Source: an uncultured Lachnospiraceae bacterium (lineage in GTDB: Bacteria; Bacillota; Clostridia; Lachnospirales; Lachnospiraceae). From it: a stretch of DNA of 38,593 bases. The translations under genes and the position numbers were made by a program. Every line of letters starts with the position of its first letter. Position 1 is the stretch's first letter. Shown here one piece after another: positions 27,558-35,055 of this stretch. The notes beneath the pieces are model-generated. The model searched no databases and had not been told where the DNA came from. It was given only the letters and a program-made list of their open reading frames with translations. The stretch lies in contig CANQCD010000005.1 in the NCBI GenBank assembly GCA_947589455.1, positions 1 to 38,593 on the forward strand, given 5' to 3'.

Positions 27558-28694
27558 ATGGCAAAAATTGATATTATCTCAGGTTTTTTGGGAGCAGGGA
27601 AAACAACATTGATCAAAAAGCTGATTGCAGAAGCTTTTTCTGGGGAAAAACTTGTGCTGATCGAAAATGAATTTGGAGAAATCGGCATTGACGGCGGATT
27701 TTTGAAAGAGTCCGGCATTCAGATCACAGAGATGAACTCTGGATGTATCTGCTGTTCCCTGGTAGGGGATTTTGGCGAGGCGCTGAAAGAGGTGCTTGAA
27801 AAATATTCGCCGGACAGGGTGATCATTGAGCCGTCCGGGGTAGGGAAGCTTTCTGATGTGATCAAAGCGGTTAAGGAGATTGGGGACAGCGTGACGATCA
27901 ACAGTACCGCGACAGTGGCGGATGCTTCTAAATGTAAGATGTATATGAAAAATTATGGTGAGTTTTACAATAATCAGATTGAGTATGCCGGAACTGTTAT
28001 TTTGAGCCGTACGCAGAATGTTTCTGCAGAAAAGCTGGACGCCTGCCTGAAGCTGATTCGGGAGAAAAATGCGGAAGCCTCTGTGATCACGACTCCGTGG
28101 GATGAGATCAAGGGAGAAAACATTTTAGAGGCGATGGAAAAAGTCAATTCTCTGGAAAAAGAACTTTTGGAAGAGCATCACCACGACCACGAGGGACACA
28201 GTCATGATGAGTGCTGCCACCACGACCACGAGGGACACGGTCATGACGAACACTGTCACCACGACCATGACGGACACGGTCATGACGAGCACTGCCACCA
28301 CGACCATGACGGACACGGTCATGACGAGTGCTGCCATCACGACCACGACGGACATGACCACCAGGATGGAGAGTGCGGCTGCGGGCATCACCATGGGCAC
28401 GGCCATCACCATGCAGATGAGGTATTTAGCAGTATAGGCATAGAGACGGCGCATAAATTTAGTGAGAACGAGCTAAAAGAGATTGTCGGCGCGCTGGCGT
28501 CTGGCGGGGGATACGGAGAAATCCTGCGCGCAAAAGGGATTGTCGCGGCAGAAGAGGGCGAGTGGTTTCACTTTGACCTGGTGCCGGAGGAGACAGAGAT
28601 ACGCCGGGGCGCCGCTGACTTTACGGGGCGCGTCTGTGTGATCGGCGCAGAGCTAAAAGAGGATAAGATCAGAGAACTGTTTCATACAGCATAG
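27558..28694 (+). CDS. G3E GTPase (CobW family) with His-rich metal-binding insert
   Basis: 378 residues. ATG 27558 has AAGGAAG upstream. Walker A is GFLGAGKTT near the N-terminus; the metal-binding CxCC is Cys63-Cys65-Cys66 in NSGCICC; ExxG is in IIEPSGVG; the guanine motif is VILSRTQ, a variant of NKxD. Residues 207-286 hold about five tandem 13-residue HHDHxGHxHDExC units and further His pairs, ideal for zinc, nickel or cobalt. A CobW C-terminal domain follows (about 290-378). Such proteins hand metals to client enzymes or work under zinc limitation. A second G3E protein follows 59 bp later, suggesting a joint module. Confidence 0.93.
   Translation: MAKIDIISGFLGAGKTTLIKKLIAEAFSGEKLVLIENEFGEIGIDGGFLKESGIQITEMNSGCICCSLVGDFGEALKEVLEKYSPDRVIIEPSGVGKLSDVIKAVKEIGDSVTINSTATVADASKCKMYMKNYGEFYNNQIEYAGTVILSRTQNVSAEKLDACLKLIREKNAEASVITTPWDEIKGENILEAMEKVNSLEKELLEEHHHDHEGHSHDECCHHDHEGHGHDEHCHHDHDGHGHDEHCHHDHDGHGHDECCHHDHDGHDHQDGECGCGHHHGHGHHHADEVFSSIGIETAHKFSENELKEIVGALASGGGYGEILRAKGIVAAEEGEWFHFDLVPEETEIRRGAADFTGRVCVIGAELKEDKIRELFHTA
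28176..28370 (+). repeat. 39-bp tandem repeats coding the His-rich insert
   Basis: Five in-frame 39-bp units encode HHDH-[ED]-GH-[GSD]-HDE-x-C; the fifth is diverged at its end. Near-identical units differ by single bases. Copy number could vary without frameshift and would change the number of metal-binding residues. Confidence 0.9.
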
Positions 28695-28753
28695 CAGGAC
28701 GCCGGGGCAAAAGGTGTTTGGAAGCCCCCAACTCATCAGAAATGGAGACGGAT

Positions 28754-29728
28754 ATGTTAGGAAAAAAGAAAGAAGAGATGATGGTATACGTCATCATGGG
28801 ATTTCTGGAGGCAGGAAAAACCTCCCTGATCCGGGATTTAATGGAAGATGAATTATTTGACGAGACAATGCAGACGCTTTTGATTGCCTGCGAAGAAGGG
28901 GAGGAAGAGTATAGCAAAGAGTTATTGGATCGGACAAAGACAGCCTGTGAAATAATAGAGGACGAGGAATCGTTTCATGGTGCGACGATCTCAAAATGGA
29001 TGGAACAATATCATCCAGACCGCATGATCATTGAATATAATGGGATGTGGACGACGATGCATATACCGGAGCTTTACGATGAATTAGAAGAGAGATTTCC
29101 AGACAAAGAGATCTTTTTTCAGACGATTGCCGTCGTCAATGACGAGACGTTTTCCCTCTATATGAAAAATATGCCATCCATGATGACAGAACATTTCCGT
29201 ATCGCAGAGCTGGTCATTGTGAACCGCTGTACTCTAAATACCAGCAAAATGGCTGTCAGGGGGAGCGTCCGTTCCGTAAATCCAAGGGCGCAGATCGTAT
29301 ATGAGTCAGAAGATGAAGCGTTTTATGAGATGAAAGAAGAGATGCCGTTTGATGTCAATGCAGAAGTGATCGAGGTATCGCCGGACGATTTCGGTTTATG
29401 GTATATTGATATGATAGATTCACCGGAAACCTATACCGGAAAAACAATCAAGATTGCCGGCGTTATCCAGAAGCCTCCGGGACTGCCGAAAGGTTTTGCG
29501 ATTTTCGGGCGTTACGCCATGACCTGCTGTGCAGATGATATCCAATATATGGGCTTTTTATGCAAGGCGGACGACTGGTCGCCGTATAAAAACAAACAGT
29601 ATGTGACAGTGACTGCCCGGTTGGAGTACAAATACATGAAAGAATACGGCGAGGAAGGGCCAGTCTTTTATGCGGAAGAAGTAGAGCCGGCAGAAACACC
29701 GAAAGAGGAGCTGGTATATTTTAATTAG
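28754..29728 (+). CDS. G3E GTPase-like protein fused to a DUF1980/YcgQ-like domain
   Basis: 324 residues. ATG 28754 has GGAG six bases upstream; TTG 28718 and ATG 28742 have no ribosome site. N-terminal P-loop GFLEAGKTS (from residue 16), PDRMIIEYNG as the ExxG element and VIVNRC at the guanine position mark a G3E fold. The CxCC metal motif expected after the second strand is absent; that segment is acidic (ACEEGEEEYSKEL). From about residue 225 comes a beta-barrel with YTGKTIKIAGVI, Cys258-Cys259 in MTCCADD and GFLCKADDW, matching the C-terminal domain of DUF1980 (YcgQ/TIGR03943) proteins. Those normally pair with a DUF318 permease near zinc-controlled GTPases. The fusion suggests a metal or cofactor delivery partner of the upstream GTPase. 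The 3' end overlaps the convergent HAD gene by eight bases. Confidence 0.85.
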   Translation: MLGKKKEEMMVYVIMGFLEAGKTSLIRDLMEDELFDETMQTLLIACEEGEEEYSKELLDRTKTACEIIEDEESFHGATISKWMEQYHPDRMIIEYNGMWTTMHIPELYDELEERFPDKEIFFQTIAVVNDETFSLYMKNMPSMMTEHFRIAELVIVNRCTLNTSKMAVRGSVRSVNPRAQIVYESEDEAFYEMKEEMPFDVNAEVIEVSPDDFGLWYIDMIDSPETYTGKTIKIAGVIQKPPGLPKGFAIFGRYAMTCCADDIQYMGFLCKADDWSPYKNKQYVTVTARLEYKYMKEYGEEGPVFYAEEVEPAETPKEELVYFN

Positions 29729-30548
29729 AAGCCGGATAGTGCCTCAGAAGCCAATTCGCAACGCCATCGTCTTCATTACATGCAATGATGCCGGTGGCGA
29801 TTTCTTTTAGTCCGGGCGCGGCGTTTTCTACGGCATAACATTCGTCGGCGGCAAGAAACATCTCCCTGTCGTTGATGCCGTCGCCGAAGACGATTACTTT
29901 ATCGCAGCCGAGATACTCTTTCAACTGCTGCATGGCGTGAGCTTTTGTCGCCTGTTTTGGCAAAATCTCCAGCCACCATTCGCCGGAATAGATATCTTTT
30001 CCAAAGATACAGTGGAACGTCTCTTTATATTTTTCGTAGATAGGAAGAAGATTCTCATATTGTTCAATACAGGTAAAATAAAAGATGTCGCCGTCTTCTA
30101 ATTGTCGGGAGGAAGGAACCTGGCGGTGACGCGGATCGCCGGGTCTGTGCAGCAGGAAATCGCTCAGTCCGGAATACAGGTTGTGGAGCGGTTCATAAGA
30201 AAATTGTTCCACCCCTTCGATAAAGGCGTAGACGAGAGGCTTTATCTGTGCTTCCCGCAGCGCTGCGGCGATGTCATGCGCTTCCTGTGCAGTAAAAAAG
30301 TTCGACAGGCTGATTTTTCCCGTTGCAAGATCTATCATAAAAGCGCCGTTGTATACGATCACGGGGAGCTTCGGAAGAAGACCCTCCGTTGTCTGGACTG
30401 CAGTGATATGGGAGCGCGCTGTTGCGTAGGTAAACAGCATCCCCCGACCGGACAGTCGGTTGATCGTCTCTGCGCTGTAGGCTGATATTTTTTCATTGCG
30501 GTGGAGCAGCGTTCCGTCCAGATCAGAGATGTACAGTGTCTTTTCCAT
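29721..30548 (-). CDS. Cof-type HAD-superfamily phosphatase
   Basis: 275 residues from ATG 30548, with GGAGG before it; the upstream extension lacks a ribosome site. Motif I is SDLDGTLL (nucleophile Asp9, acid Asp11), motif II is in YATARS, the lysine is in KQATKAHAM, and motif IV is GDGINDREM. The large cap (about 90-190) is of the Cof (C2B) type. These enzymes hydrolyse sugar phosphates, flavin or PLP phosphates; the substrate is not predictable. It has a good promoter (30628-30656) and is monocistronic. Confidence 0.92.
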   Translation of the reverse strand: MEKTLYISDLDGTLLHRNEKISAYSAETINRLSGRGMLFTYATARSHITAVQTTEGLLPKLPVIVYNGAFMIDLATGKISLSNFFTAQEAHDIAAALREAQIKPLVYAFIEGVEQFSYEPLHNLYSGLSDFLLHRPGDPRHRQVPSSRQLEDGDIFYFTCIEQYENLLPIYEKYKETFHCIFGKDIYSGEWWLEILPKQATKAHAMQQLKEYLGCDKVIVFGDGINDREMFLAADECYAVENAAPGLKEIATGIIACNEDDGVANWLLRHYPASN

Positions 30549-30627
30549 GAAAACCTCCAGTTTTTCGATGCGGCGTAAAACAGAGCCTGCCAGATATGCC
30601 ATAACGTATCGTATTTTTCACATTCGT

Positions 30628-30656
30628 ATTGTAGCATCTTTCCTATTTCATTTCAA
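30628..30656 (-). promoter_or_regulatory. Sigma-A promoter of the HAD phosphatase gene
   Basis: On the minus strand, TTGAAA (30656-30651) and TACAAT (30633-30628) are 17 bp apart with an extended -10 TG one base before the -10. The transcript should start near 30621, giving a leader of about 73 nt. Confidence 0.8.
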
Positions 30657-30662
30657 CCGGAC

Positions 30663-30808
30663 TTTCCCAGCGTACATTTGCTTTTTTAGTTTTTATAGCT
30701 TTCCGGCGTATATTTATTTTTTTTAGTTTTCCGGCTTACATTCACTTTTTTAGCTTTCTCAGCGTACATTTGCGTTTTTAGGTTTCCGGCTTATATTTGT
30801 TTTTTACC
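30663..30808. repeat. Five degenerate 27-28-bp tandem repeats
   Basis: Units begin near 30663, 30699, 30727, 30754 and 30782. The consensus is TTTCC-[GC]-[GA]-GC-[GT]-TA, then [CT]-ATTTG-like, then a T run ending TAG. Two unit types alternate (AGCGTACATTTGC and GGCTTA-[CT]-ATT). The array lies between two divergent promoters, upstream of both -35 boxes, and is A/T-rich; it could bind a regulator or simply be an expanding tract. Confidence 0.75.
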
Positions 30809-30885
30809 GAAACGAATCTCTGCCATAGAGAACAAGAGCAGAATGTAAAAATAAAATGGGAACAAAATTCGGAATTTATTTTTCA

Positions 30886-30914
30886 TTGACTGGAAAGAAG
30901 GGGGATGATAGAAT
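30886..30914 (+). promoter_or_regulatory. Sigma-A promoter of the alcohol dehydrogenase gene
   Basis: TTGACT (30886-30891) and TAGAAT (30909-30914) are 17 bp apart with an extended -10 TG at 30906-30907. The leader to ATG 30989 is about 68 nt and ends in a perfect AGGAGG. Confidence 0.85.
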
Positions 30915-30988
30915 AAACATATTGTAGGTATTTTCTGGCAATAGAAACTGACAAAAACAACAGGAGCAAAAATAACAGGAGGTTTTTT

Positions 30989-32200
30989 ATGGCAAGGTTT
31001 ACATTACCAAGAGATTTGTATCACGGAAAGGGATCGCTGGAAGCGTTAAAGGATTTTCAGGGAAAGAAAGCGATTATTTGTGTAGGCGGCGGTTCTATGA
31101 AGAGGAACGGTTTTCTGGACAAAGCGGTTTCCTATTTAGAGCAGGCAGGCATGGAAGTAAAATTATTTGAAGGGATTGAGCCGGATCCGTCTGTAGAGAC
31201 CGTTATGCGCGGCGCAGATGTGATGTCCGAGTTCCAGCCGGACTGGATCGTTGCAATGGGCGGCGGTTCGCCGATTGATGCGGCAAAGGCGATGTGGATC
31301 AAATATGAGTATCCCGATACTACGTTTGAAGATATGTGTAAGGTGTTCGGACTTCCGAAACTCCGTACAAAAGCGCATTTTTGCGCAATCCCGTCTACAT
31401 CGGGAACAGCGACAGAGGTTACTGCATTTTCAATCATTACAGATTATCAGAAGGGAATCAAATATCCGATTGCAGATTTCGAGATCACTCCGGACGTTGC
31501 GATCGTTGATTCCGATTTGGCGGAGACAATGCCTGCGAAGCTGGCGGCGCACACCGGCATGGATGCGATGACACATGCGATCGAGGCCTATGTATCTACT
31601 GCAAATTGCAACTATACAGATCCTCTGGCGCTTCATGCGATCAAGATGATCAAGGCAAATCTGGTCAATTCTTTTCAGGGAGATATGGCGGCAAGGGCGC
31701 CGATGCATGACGCACAGTGTCTTGCAGGAATGGCATTTTCCAATGCGCTGCTTGGAATCGTACATTCTATGGCACATAAGACAGGAGCTGCATTCAGCGG
31801 CGGACATATCATCCATGGCGCGGCAAACGCAATGTACCTTCCAAAGGTAATTCGTTTCAACAGCAAGGATGCTACGGCAAAGAAACGTTATGCAGAGATT
31901 GCTGATTTTATCTGTCTGGGCGGAAACACAGAGGATGAGAAAGTAGATTTGCTGATCCAATTCCTCCGCAAGATGAATGACGACCTGAAGATTCCTCAGT
32001 CTATCAAGAATTACGGCGAGGGCGGAGTGATCGCCGACGAGCCGATGGTACCAGAGACCGAATTTTTAGAAAAACTGTCTGATATTGCGGCAAATGCGCT
32101 GTTAGACGCCTGCACAGGCTCTAATCCGCGCCAGCCTTCACAGGAAGAGATGGAGAAACTGCTGAAATGCTGCTATTATGATACAGAGGTAGACTTTTAA
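30989..32200 (+). CDS. Iron-containing alcohol dehydrogenase
   Basis: 403 residues, ATG 30989 after AGGAGG. The enzyme reduces aldehydes or oxidises alcohols with NAD(P)H in fermentation. The nucleotide-binding GGGSPIDAAK lies at about 91-100, and the metal site is built from Asp192 and His196 in GMDAMTHAIEAY, His259 in GIVHSMAHKTG and His276 in GGHIIHGAANA. The spacing of the last two matches the clostridial/Entamoeba subgroup rather than FucO. Codon use favours common codons and the promoter and ribosome site are strong, suggesting high expression. Substrate (butanol, ethanol, lactaldehyde) is open. No clear intrinsic terminator follows; a structured region at 32322-32399 may serve. Confidence 0.95.
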   Translation: MARFTLPRDLYHGKGSLEALKDFQGKKAIICVGGGSMKRNGFLDKAVSYLEQAGMEVKLFEGIEPDPSVETVMRGADVMSEFQPDWIVAMGGGSPIDAAKAMWIKYEYPDTTFEDMCKVFGLPKLRTKAHFCAIPSTSGTATEVTAFSIITDYQKGIKYPIADFEITPDVAIVDSDLAETMPAKLAAHTGMDAMTHAIEAYVSTANCNYTDPLALHAIKMIKANLVNSFQGDMAARAPMHDAQCLAGMAFSNALLGIVHSMAHKTGAAFSGGHIIHGAANAMYLPKVIRFNSKDATAKKRYAEIADFICLGGNTEDEKVDLLIQFLRKMNDDLKIPQSIKNYGEGGVIADEPMVPETEFLEKLSDIAANALLDACTGSNPRQPSQEEMEKLLKCCYYDTEVDF

Positions 32201-32321
32201 TCACAGTAGCTGCTGTGCGGAGCGCTGTGTGCCGGCCGAAGCGATTCCTAAAACCTGATCGCCCAAGGCATGGCAGTGTGCCGGCGGCATACGTCTGGCG
32301 CCGGTCGAAGCGGAGCGCAGA

Positions 32322-32399
32322 CCAAATACCCCGCCTTTTGAGGCGAATAAACGGAAGGCAAGTGAAATCGCGCCTCGCAGCTTGCTGCGGAGTATTTGG
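32322..32399 (+). other. Branched RNA-like structure after the alcohol dehydrogenase gene
   Basis: An outer stem (CCAAATAC-x-CCG 32322-32333 with CGG-x-GTATTTGG 32388-32399) encloses GAGGCG (32340-32345) pairing with CGCCTC (32371-32376), or alternatively GCCT/AGGC, plus GCAG/CTGC (32377-32380 and 32385-32388). No T run follows. It may be a repeat element or 3'-end structure. The whole stretch 32201-32419 has no gene. Confidence 0.55.
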
Positions 32400-32419
32400 C
32401 TATCTCAACTCTTTTCCAC

Positions 32420-32448
32420 TTGTAAAATCTTAAAAAGTGTATTAGAAT
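32420..32448 (+). promoter_or_regulatory. Sigma-A promoter of the ferredoxin gene
   Basis: TTGTAA (32420-32425) and TAGAAT (32443-32448) are separated by 17 bp. The transcript should start near 32455, only about 27 nt before ATG 32482, with AAAGGAGG in that leader. Confidence 0.8.
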
Positions 32449-32481
32449 GAGAATATTAAAAGATAAAGGAGGAATAATACT

Positions 32482-32652
32482 ATGGCATATGTAATTAGTG
32501 ATGATTGCGTTAGTTGCGGCGCATGTGCAGGCGGCTGCCCGGTAGGAGCTATTTCTGAGGGCGCTTCCCATTATGAAATTGATGCAGAGACTTGCATTAG
32601 CTGTGGCGCATGTGCAGGAACTTGCCCATCAGGTGCAATTTCAGAGGGCTGA
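32482..32652 (+). CDS. 2[4Fe-4S] clostridial ferredoxin
   Basis: 56 residues, the classic size of small clostridial ferredoxins. ATG 32482 follows AAAGGAGG. Two CxxCxxCxxxCP sites are seen: CVSCGACAGGCP and CISCGACAGTCP, in two pseudo-symmetric halves each ending GAISEG. It carries low-potential electrons for pyruvate:ferredoxin oxidoreductase, hydrogenase or similar enzymes. It has its own promoter and terminator, as usual for an abundant carrier. Confidence 0.97.
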   Translation: MAYVISDDCVSCGACAGGCPVGAISEGASHYEIDAETCISCGACAGTCPSGAISEG

Positions 32653-32709
32653 TGAGAATACTCATTTGCAGATTGACAGGGCTGCCGGTTTGGCTTTGGA
32701 GCAATCCAG

Positions 32710-32729
32710 GTCACCCACGGTGGCTTTTT
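32710..32729 (+). terminator. Terminator of the ferredoxin gene
   Basis: GTCACC (32710-32715) pairs with GGTGGC (32719-32724, one wobble) around a three-base loop, followed directly by five T. It lies 57 bp after the stop. Confidence 0.75.
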
Positions 32730-32820
32730 CAATGCATCGTTGTAAAAGTTTATATAAGAATGCGGCGCATCAGAGCGATTTTCCCAACTGCTTTCCTGGC
32801 GGTACAATAACAGGGAAAGC

Positions 32821-32891
32821 GCCAGTGGACGCTTGCGTGCGCTGGCATTTGACGAGTATCCCCATCGAGACGATAGTCAAGATGGTACAAT
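32821..32891 (+). promoter_or_regulatory. Hairpin and possible extended -10 before the DUF1858 gene
   Basis: GCCAG (32821-32825) pairs with CTGGC (32842-32846) around an inner ACGC/GCGT stem. Downstream TACAAT (32886-32891) has an extended -10 TG at 32883-32884 but no good -35 at 17 bp. Evidence for a promoter here is modest. Confidence 0.35.
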
Positions 32892-32947
32892 AGATACAGG
32901 GAACATGGGCGTTTTACAGGTTACTTCAATAAAAGGAGGAATGAACA

Positions 32948-33154
32948 ATGGCAGCAACAGTTGCAAAAGATATGGTGATTGGCGACATGCTTCAGATTGA
33001 TCCGGGGATTGCGGCGATTTTAATGGCATCCGGTATGCACTGCGTCGGCTGTCCTTCTGCACAGGGGGAGACGTTAGAGGAAGCAGCCATCGTACATGGA
33101 CTGGATTCCGGGGAACTGGTCGATACAGTGAATGCTTACCTCGCTAAAAAATAG
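32948..33154 (+). CDS. DUF1858 redox-disulfide domain protein
   Basis: 68 residues, a stand-alone DUF1858 (TIGR03980) protein. ATG 32948 has AAAGGAGG upstream. The family hallmark is the C-x2-C pair in MHCVGCPSA, preceded by DMVIGDMLQIDPGIAAILMASG and followed by LEEAAIVHGLD. These short proteins are often near ferredoxins or hybrid-cluster proteins and may shuttle electrons or bind metal; the function is not proven. The ferredoxin gene is 295 bp upstream. Confidence 0.9.
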   Translation: MAATVAKDMVIGDMLQIDPGIAAILMASGMHCVGCPSAQGETLEEAAIVHGLDSGELVDTVNAYLAKK

Positions 33155-33226
33155 TGGTTGTTTACAGAGGCCGGCGGCATTGCGGACAGCTTTTCCGGAT
33201 GCCGTCCGGACAATACAGACAAGAAA

Positions 33227-33252
33227 AAGGGCAAAAACCGCGTTTTGCCCTT
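33227..33252 (+). terminator. Terminator of the DUF1858 gene
   Basis: AAGGGCAAAA (33227-33236) pairs perfectly with TTTTGCCCTT (33243-33252), loop of six. Symmetric ends allow activity on both strands. Confidence 0.75.
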
Positions 33253-33347
33253 GCACTCCACTATATTTCAAAGCCCTTTAAATTTCATTCTCTCATTTTC
33301 TATAGGAATGTTTTAGGAGGGCTTGCAATTTCCTATCCCATAAAAAA
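33249..33347 (-). repeat. Dispersed repeat copy C (inverted relative to copies A and B)
   Basis: The complement of 33249-33347 starts TTTTTTATGGG, contains the same 19-mer ATAGGAAATTGCAAGCCCT, and ends with AGGGCTTTGAAATATAGTGG. The middle is about 30 bp longer than in copies A and B. It lies exactly between the terminators of two convergent genes, where insertion is harmless. Confidence 0.85.
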
Positions 33348-33377
33348 CAGAAGGTCTGACCTATGCCGGACCTTCTG
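33341..33377 (-). terminator. Terminator of mecA
   Basis: On the minus strand, CAGAAGGTC (33377-33369) pairs with GACCTTCTG (33356-33348) and is followed by TTTTTTA. It lies 11 bp after the mecA stop. The T run is shared with the dispersed repeat's end. Confidence 0.85.
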
Positions 33378-33387
33378 CGTATTATCT

Positions 33388-34233
33388 TTAAAGTTTTGCC
33401 AGGACAGAGATGGCATTTCCCGCGATCACAGGGGTAAAGTGCTCCTCAAAATAGTGCTGCCTTGCCCCGGTGTTTTTCACAGGCGCTCCATATTCATATA
33501 AAAGATTTGATAGCTTGCCAAATTCTTCCGGCGTTTGCCGGCTTCGCTGCATCACGAGATAATAAACGCCCTGTGAAGCGTCCTTATACAGGGTATTGTC
33601 GCCCTGGTACAAAGGGCTGATCTGGCAGGCGAGCATAGACACGTCGTCCAGGCTCTGGAAAGAAAATATCATGACAGGTTTCGAGGAGGAATTTGTCTCC
33701 GACGTTTTTGGACGCGGCTCCATACCTAATACTTCCGGCAGGGAAATAAAATCTGCTTCTTCCGTATCAGGAGAGAACGGTTTTGTAAAATCATATGGTT
33801 CGGGATATTCCACATCAGGCAAAATCCAGGTCGTCTCATCGGAATCGCCGTCCATTTCTTTATGATACATCCCGGCGTGCTCTTCGTTGCCGTCATACAA
33901 ATAAGAATCGTCAAGATCCGGATCCTCCAAATCTTCCCATTCGTCAGATTCTGTAAAGGAAGAAAAACGCGTGTCAAGCTCATCCGGTTCTTCGATCTTT
34001 GTCATTACCAGTATTAATGCCTCCGGCAGTAAAGGAATTGCTTCTATCATAAGCGGAAGGTCATCTGCATCAAAACCAAATTCATAGGAAGCCTGCTGCA
34101 TTAAATCCCGAAACAATGCCTTTGCTTTAGCGGTACCATAAGCAAGCTCCGCAATGCCGATTTCACGGTCTGAGAGATCCTGTTGGTTTAGGGTGCATCG
34201 AATTTGTCTGTCATTGATTTTTTCAATCCGCAT
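33388..34233 (-). CDS. mecA: MecA-family adaptor protein for ClpC
   Basis: 281 residues, longer than the roughly 220 of Bacillus MecA. ATG 34233 has AAGGAAGTGAG upstream. MecA delivers substrates to ClpCP. The N-terminal substrate domain (1-80) begins MRIEKINDRQIRCTL and contains DLSDREIGIAELAYG; the C-terminal ClpC-binding domain is about 185-281 (IFSFQSLDDVSMLACQI, YYLVMQRSRQTPEEF). The extra length is a very acidic linker (about 85-165, rich in Asp and Glu). It has a near-consensus promoter and its own terminator. Confidence 0.9.
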   Translation of the reverse strand: MRIEKINDRQIRCTLNQQDLSDREIGIAELAYGTAKAKALFRDLMQQASYEFGFDADDLPLMIEAIPLLPEALILVMTKIEEPDELDTRFSSFTESDEWEDLEDPDLDDSYLYDGNEEHAGMYHKEMDGDSDETTWILPDVEYPEPYDFTKPFSPDTEEADFISLPEVLGMEPRPKTSETNSSSKPVMIFSFQSLDDVSMLACQISPLYQGDNTLYKDASQGVYYLVMQRSRQTPEEFGKLSNLLYEYGAPVKNTGARQHYFEEHFTPVIAGNAISVLAKL

Positions 34234-34397
34234 AAGCTCACTTCCTTTCTTATCGGATCCGGATGTCCTGTACCGGAATCCTGTAATTTATGAAATCCCA
34301 TGGACTGGGAATCATATGCAGATAGAAAGAATCCATTTGGGCTGTTGTAAAAACGCCGATGGCGGCAGCCATGAAAATAATAGATTCTTCTATGTAA

Positions 34398-34426
34398 ATT
34401 ATATGTTAATACAAAAGTAAAGTCAA
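34398..34426 (-). promoter_or_regulatory. Near-consensus sigma-A promoter of mecA
   Basis: On the minus strand, TTGACT (34426-34421) and a perfect TATAAT (34403-34398) are 17 bp apart. The transcript should start near 34391, giving a leader of about 157 nt. Confidence 0.9.
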
Positions 34427-34774
34427 TCTATAACTTGTCTGGAATTGATTGGGAATGCGTTATTTTTTGATATGATTCCTGTCTCGTCATTCTGTCCGGT
34501 GCGTCTGCCATTTTTAGATTGGCTGCGGACAGGAAGACTGCTTTTTTCAACTTATAGCTTTGGTTAAATGCGAAAAAATCATACTAGAAGAATTTGCGTT
34601 TTTTGGTCATTATTTTAGATTGTGTTTTAATTGTGAAAAAAGGAAGGCTCTGGATATTTTTTTCACAAAAATAAAAAAGTTTTTCCAACAATTTACCAAT
34701 AGTTTTTTCCAAACGTCCTGTCATATAATACATTCAGCGAAAACGAATCTGGCAGGAAAGGAGGTGGGCTAGGA
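34427..34774. other. A/T-rich intergenic region upstream of the 34775 locus
   Basis: No gene is supported. A CTGTCCG/CGGACAG dyad (34492-34498 and 34526-34532) is followed after eight bases by six T and could be a terminator or attenuator. TATAAT at 34724-34729 is a good -10 without a clear -35 and would start RNA near 34736. The open frame at 34560-34772 has no ribosome site and Phe/Lys-rich composition. Confidence 0.55.
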
Positions 34775-35055
34775 TTGTCAGACACGGCAGGCAGCTGTTT
34801 TGTCTCAGAACTTTTTGAAACGCATAACAGGTTATCAAGAGATTCGTATATCGCCGGCTGGTGAAGGGAGGACAGGAGAGCAGGGACAATGGTTTTGGCG
34901 TATCACGGCTGTACCGGAAACTGTACTGGTTCGAAATCCCGAATACCGGTTATCATTATTATGAACTAAAAACAGCGGCTTTAAACATATGGGAGGAAGA
35001 AGGATGGAAGCAAAAACACAAGATGCCAGCGCAGGCATTTTTGAATGGCTTTTAG
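34775..35055 (+). pseudogene. Small gene apparently broken by two single-T insertions
   Basis: AAAGGAGG (34757-34764) stands ten bases before TTG 34775, but that frame stops after 29 codons at 34862. Removing one T from the run of five at 34812-34816 and the T at 34950 joins three frames into one 92-residue protein: start MSDTAGSCFVSEL, middle LKRITGYQEIRISPAG and QWFWRITAVPETVLVRNPEY, end YHYYELKTAALNIWEEEG. Each segment has protein-like composition. The final 52 bases overlap the next gene. It could be a true decayed gene, a sequence error at T runs, or less likely recoding. The family was not recognised. Confidence 0.45.

Larger units (their letters stand above)
30549..30988. other. Divergent intergenic region, HAD and alcohol dehydrogenase genes
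   Basis: No gene is supported in these 440 bp. In order it holds the HAD promoter (30628-30656), the degenerate 27-bp repeat array (30663-30808), then the alcohol dehydrogenase promoter (30886-30914) and its leader. Short open frames here are low-complexity Phe/Tyr-rich products of the repeats. Confidence 0.7.

Noticed and set aside
28704-28728. Terminator between the two G3E GTPase genes
   Set aside because: Only a five-bp stem with a 15-base loop and no T run, so co-transcription is more likely.
32573-32893. Frames after and across the ferredoxin gene
   Set aside because: They overlap the ferredoxin coding end and its terminator in other phases.
34560-34772. 70-residue frame
   Set aside because: No ribosome site, biased Phe/Lys composition and overlap with a likely promoter.
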